Of a DNA stretch of 7,105 nucleotides, positions 6,149-7,105 are shown one piece after another. This stretch comes from HRBIN24 sp035574155 (GTDB lineage: Bacteria; Chloroflexota; Dehalococcoidia; SM23-28-2; HRBIN24): positions 1 through 7,105 of the forward strand of contig DATLZD010000029.1 of assembly GCA_035574155.1 (NCBI GenBank). Direction: 5' to 3'. Positions within the stretch are counted from its first letter, which is position 1. The number at the start of each line of letters is the position of its first letter. The notes under the pieces are model-generated. The model saw nothing but the letters and a program-made list of their open reading frames with translations. It searched no databases and was not told the DNA's origin. The translations under genes were made by a program, and so were the position numbers.

Positions 6149-6289
6149 ATGCAGGCCTACTGCCTCAAGTGCCGAGCCCAGCGCGAGATGCGCAACCCGC
6201 AGTCGGTGACCCTTAAGAACGGCCGCCCCGCCACCAAGGGGACCTGCCCCGTGTGTGGGACGGTCATGTACCGCATCGGCAAGGCCTAG
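6149..6289 (+). CDS. 46-residue zinc ribbon protein, DUF5679-like
   Basis: This is a tiny protein starting MQAYCLKCRAQREM and ending CPVCGTVMYRIGKA. Two CxxC knuckles (Cys5/Cys8 and Cys33/Cys36), spaced 24 residues apart, should bind one zinc ion. Between them is a basic stretch with the conserved-looking segment TLKNGRPATKG. It matches my memory of DUF5679 proteins, small zinc ribbons common in Chloroflexota and Actinobacteriota whose function is not established. The ATG follows a G-rich stretch (6133-6140) that could pair weakly with 16S rRNA. It has a strong promoter of its own and lies between the translation-factor operon and the rRNA operon. A ribosome- or RNA-related role is plausible from position and basic charge, but that is inference only. 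Confidence 0.88.
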   Translation: MQAYCLKCRAQREMRNPQSVTLKNGRPATKGTCPVCGTVMYRIGKA

Positions 6290-6313
6290 GGCGTGGGACC
6301 GGCGCCCACCGCC
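6290..6313 (+). terminator. GC-rich hairpin directly after the zinc ribbon gene
   Basis: GGCG (6290-6293) and TGGG (6294-6297) pair with CCCA (6305-6308) and CGCC (6310-6313), eight pairs with a bulged C6309 and a 7-base loop. It begins on the base after the TAG stop codon. No T tract follows. Its position fits a transcript end, but GC-rich DNA makes such hairpins common. Confidence 0.35.
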
Positions 6314-6546
6314 GGGTGCACCACCTGACGCGTAGGGGCGCGGGCGGCCGCGGTGGTCTCGCCCCGTCGGCCCCCGCGGCCTGCTAGGTCCTGGTGCCTC
6401 CCAGGGGAGCGGCCGACGTCCAGGCCACACCGGCCCCGGGGCGCGGAAGCTGTCCGGCGGCGGTCCGGTGCAGGCAAGGGGCCATCGTCACCTGCAGCTT
6501 GCTCCTGGGACCCCCTCCCTGCCGCTGGCGAGCGGGGCCATGACCG
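6314..6546. other. non-coding stretch upstream of the rRNA promoter, with nested inverted repeats
   Basis: I see no convincing gene here on either strand; open frames are low-complexity Arg/Pro/Gly/Ser-rich shadows. It holds several inverted repeats. An 8-base perfect pair CGTCGGCC (6365-6372) / GGCCGACG (6411-6418) encloses a small hairpin CCTGG (6390-6394) / CCAGG (6401-6405). A further pair is TGCAGG (6469-6474) / CCTGCA (6491-6496), and GTCCGG occurs twice as a direct repeat (about 6452-6468). It may carry upstream control elements of the rRNA operon or a structured RNA. No tRNA is present. Confidence 0.4.
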
Positions 6547-6575
6547 TTGACAGGCAGGGTCAGCGGGCTTATCCT
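6547..6575 (+). promoter_or_regulatory. rRNA operon promoter
   Basis: A perfect TTGACA (6547-6552), an optimal 17-base spacer and TATCCT (6570-6575) give a strong vegetative promoter. The start near 6582 leaves about 105 bases of rRNA leader. The 6-base inverted repeat CAGGCA (6551-6556) / TGCCTG (6579-6584) brackets the -10 region. There is no AT-rich UP element upstream. Confidence 0.8.
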
Positions 6576-6606
6576 TATTGCCTGGACAAGGGAGTCGACG
6601 AGGCCG

Positions 6607-6626
6607 GCACCTTAACAACTGAATAG
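6607..6626 (+). promoter_or_regulatory. boxA-like antitermination element in the rRNA leader
   Basis: GGCACCTTAACA (6607-6618) matches the E. coli rrn boxA TGCTCTTTAACA at 9 of 12 positions, and the following ACTGAATAG resembles leader sequences of many bacterial rRNA operons. It lies about 25 bases into the transcript and about 70 bases before 16S. BoxA RNA is bound by NusB/S10 in complexes that include NusA, so rRNA transcription can resist premature termination. I saw no clear boxB hairpin before it. The function is inferred from sequence similarity and position. Confidence 0.7.
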
Positions 6627-6687
6627 CGGAAGGAAGGAGACCCCCGCCGTCCGATCGAGTTTTAGCCTGCACGAGGTAACGCTTCAT

Positions 6688-7105
<418 letters not shown>

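Noticed and set aside
5087..6430. Antisense open frame across truB and the zinc ribbon gene
   Set aside because: It runs through a good promoter and two coding genes, has low-complexity composition and no family features.
6286..6687. Minus-strand open frame of about 133 codons upstream of 16S
   Set aside because: It lies across the rRNA promoter and boxA leader, has Arg/Pro/Gly-rich sequence and no start signal.

Overview
The window is a very GC-rich bacterial chromosome segment made almost entirely of core information-processing genes. The partial 16S rRNA gene at the right end, the tiny DUF5679-type zinc ribbon protein and the heavy G/C third-position bias fit a Chloroflexota bacterium. 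My best guess is a Dehalococcoidia-like lineage, possibly thermophilic given the GC-rich rRNA helices. That placement rests on recall of 16S signature segments, not on an alignment. I see no mobile element, CRISPR array, phage gene or defence system.

Layout, left to right. (1) Positions 1-191 hold the possible start of a leftward gene cut by the window edge, and a clear promoter for a tRNA. (2) tRNA-Ser(GCT), 192-283, faces hisA (335-1069, minus strand), with a GC-rich hairpin between them. (3) A 213-base divergent intergenic region (1070-1282) carries a promoter for hisA on one strand and one for the nusA operon on the other. The nusA leader contains a textbook intrinsic terminator that can refold into a competing hairpin, so it is a likely attenuator. 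(4) The rightward operon nusA-ylxR-infB-rbfA-truB runs from 1283 to 6001. Genes are 3 to 27 bases apart, with one ATGA stop/start overlap. (5) A separately promoted 46-residue zinc ribbon gene lies at 6149-6289. (6) About 260 bases of non-coding DNA with inverted repeats (6290-6546) precede a strong rRNA promoter, a boxA-like antitermination element and the first ~418 bases of 16S rRNA, which runs off the right edge.

How the parts fit together. NusA (transcription elongation and antitermination), YlxR (small RNA-binding protein), IF2 (initiation), RbfA (30S maturation) and TruB (tRNA psi55 synthase) form the well-known conserved transcription/translation operon, here without rimP, ylxQ, nrnA or ribF/rpsO next to it. 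NusA is a component of boxA-dependent rRNA antitermination complexes, and an rRNA operon with a boxA-like leader lies just downstream. HisA is a histidine biosynthesis enzyme standing alone, with no other his gene in view.

The window is mostly ordinary. The most interesting signal is the nusA leader terminator/antiterminator pair.
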